5,924 nt of DNA, taken from assembly GCA_005883255.1 (NCBI GenBank), contig VAXS01000147.1:1-5924 (forward strand). The letters are read 5' to 3'. The position numbers were made by a program, and so were the translations under genes. This document shows, piece by piece, positions 5,773-5,924 of the stretch; the stretch's first letter is position 1, and the number at the start of each line of letters is the position of its first letter. The stretch is from Actinomycetota bacterium. Its GTDB lineage: Bacteria; Actinomycetota; Thermoleophilia; Solirubrobacterales; Solirubrobacteraceae. Below the pieces are notes generated by a model. The model saw only the letters and a program-made list of their open reading frames with translations, had not been told where the DNA came from and made no database searches.

Positions 5773-5924
5773 ATGAGGAAGCTCGCAACCATCTCTATCG
5801 CCGCCGCGCTCGCGGCGCTCATGGCGCTGGCCTCGCCGGCGCTGGCCAGCGGTCCTCGCCCCGCGCGGGCGACCGATCGCAACCACGACGGGCTCCCCGA
5901 CAGCTGGGAGCGCCACTTCCACCT
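5773..5924 (+). CDS. Secreted protein with calcium-binding-type DxNxDGLPDxWE motif, N-terminal part, cut by window edge
   Basis: Fifty codons are visible. Residues 1-25 are a classical signal peptide: MRK, a hydrophobic Ala/Leu core (ISIAAALAALMALA), then SPALA, with likely cleavage after Ala25 (ALA-SG). Residues 35-46 read DRNHDGLPDSWE, the Asp-rich loop seen in thrombospondin type-3-like and EF-hand-like calcium-binding repeats of exported bacterial proteins. The Trp-Glu that follows is typical of the version found at the mature N-terminus of small secreted proteins. The start is ATG 5773 with AGGAG five bases upstream. It lies 148 bases after the sigma factor on the same strand, so it could share its transcript or be a target. 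Export and the motif are well supported. The remaining function cannot be seen. Confidence 0.85.
   Translation, partial: MRKLATISIAAALAALMALASPALASGPRPARATDRNHDGLPDSWERHFH

Noticed and set aside
4283..5776. Plus-strand frame overlapping the sigma gene, with a His-rich part
   Set aside because: It is out of frame with the conserved sigma domains. The His run is the CAC frame of the ACC repeat.
4173..5882. Very long minus-strand open frame opposite the sigma factor gene
   Set aside because: The translation is Ala/Arg/Gly low complexity. The plus strand encodes intact sigma2 and sigma4 domains, so the antisense frame is a GC-bias artefact.

Overview
The window is about 5.9 kb of very GC-rich DNA with dense, short-gapped genes, strong GC bias at third codon positions, and GTG (perhaps also CTG) starts. 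This fits a high-GC actinobacterium. The ftsE-ftsX-Ctp protease block, the sigma factor with a long Gly/Ser/Thr tail, and the secreted protein with a DxNxDGLPDxWE motif make me lean towards Thermoleophilia/Solirubrobacterales. That placement is inference, because no rRNA or marker gene is present.

Left half, minus strand (1-2586): a divergently read cell-division block in the order ftsE, ftsX, then a C-terminal processing protease cut by the left edge. ftsE and ftsX overlap by four bases (ATGA). The protease starts 70 bases after ftsX. FtsE (ATPase) and FtsX (four-helix membrane partner) form the complex that controls peptidoglycan hydrolases. A membrane-anchored PDZ/S41 protease next to them suggests proteolytic control of envelope proteins.

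Divergent control region (2587-2680): 94 bases holding two 11-base near-identical tandem units, a palindromic TTGCAA, and a -10-like TAGCCT just before the next gene.

Middle, plus strand (2681-4260): a complete M16 zinc protease (HxxEH), followed by a small gene that overlaps its stop. The small protein looks like a minimal nucleotidyltransferase whose catalytic Gly-Ser and Asp-x-Asp residues have been lost. A perfect 11-bp hairpin follows directly and probably ends this transcription unit.

Right part, plus strand (4285-5924): an ECF-type sigma factor (sigma2 and sigma4 intact) that continues into a weakly hydrophobic possible membrane segment and about 180 residues of Gly/Ser/Thr/His low-complexity sequence. 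No separate anti-sigma gene follows it in the window. Next comes a 148-base gap and the start of a secreted protein with a signal peptide and a calcium-binding-type motif, cut by the right edge. The sigma factor and the secreted protein may form a regulator-target pair, but this is inference from position only.

The most unusual items are the degenerate nucleotidyltransferase-like gene with its probable CTG start, and the apparently membrane-tethered sigma factor with a repeat-rich tail.
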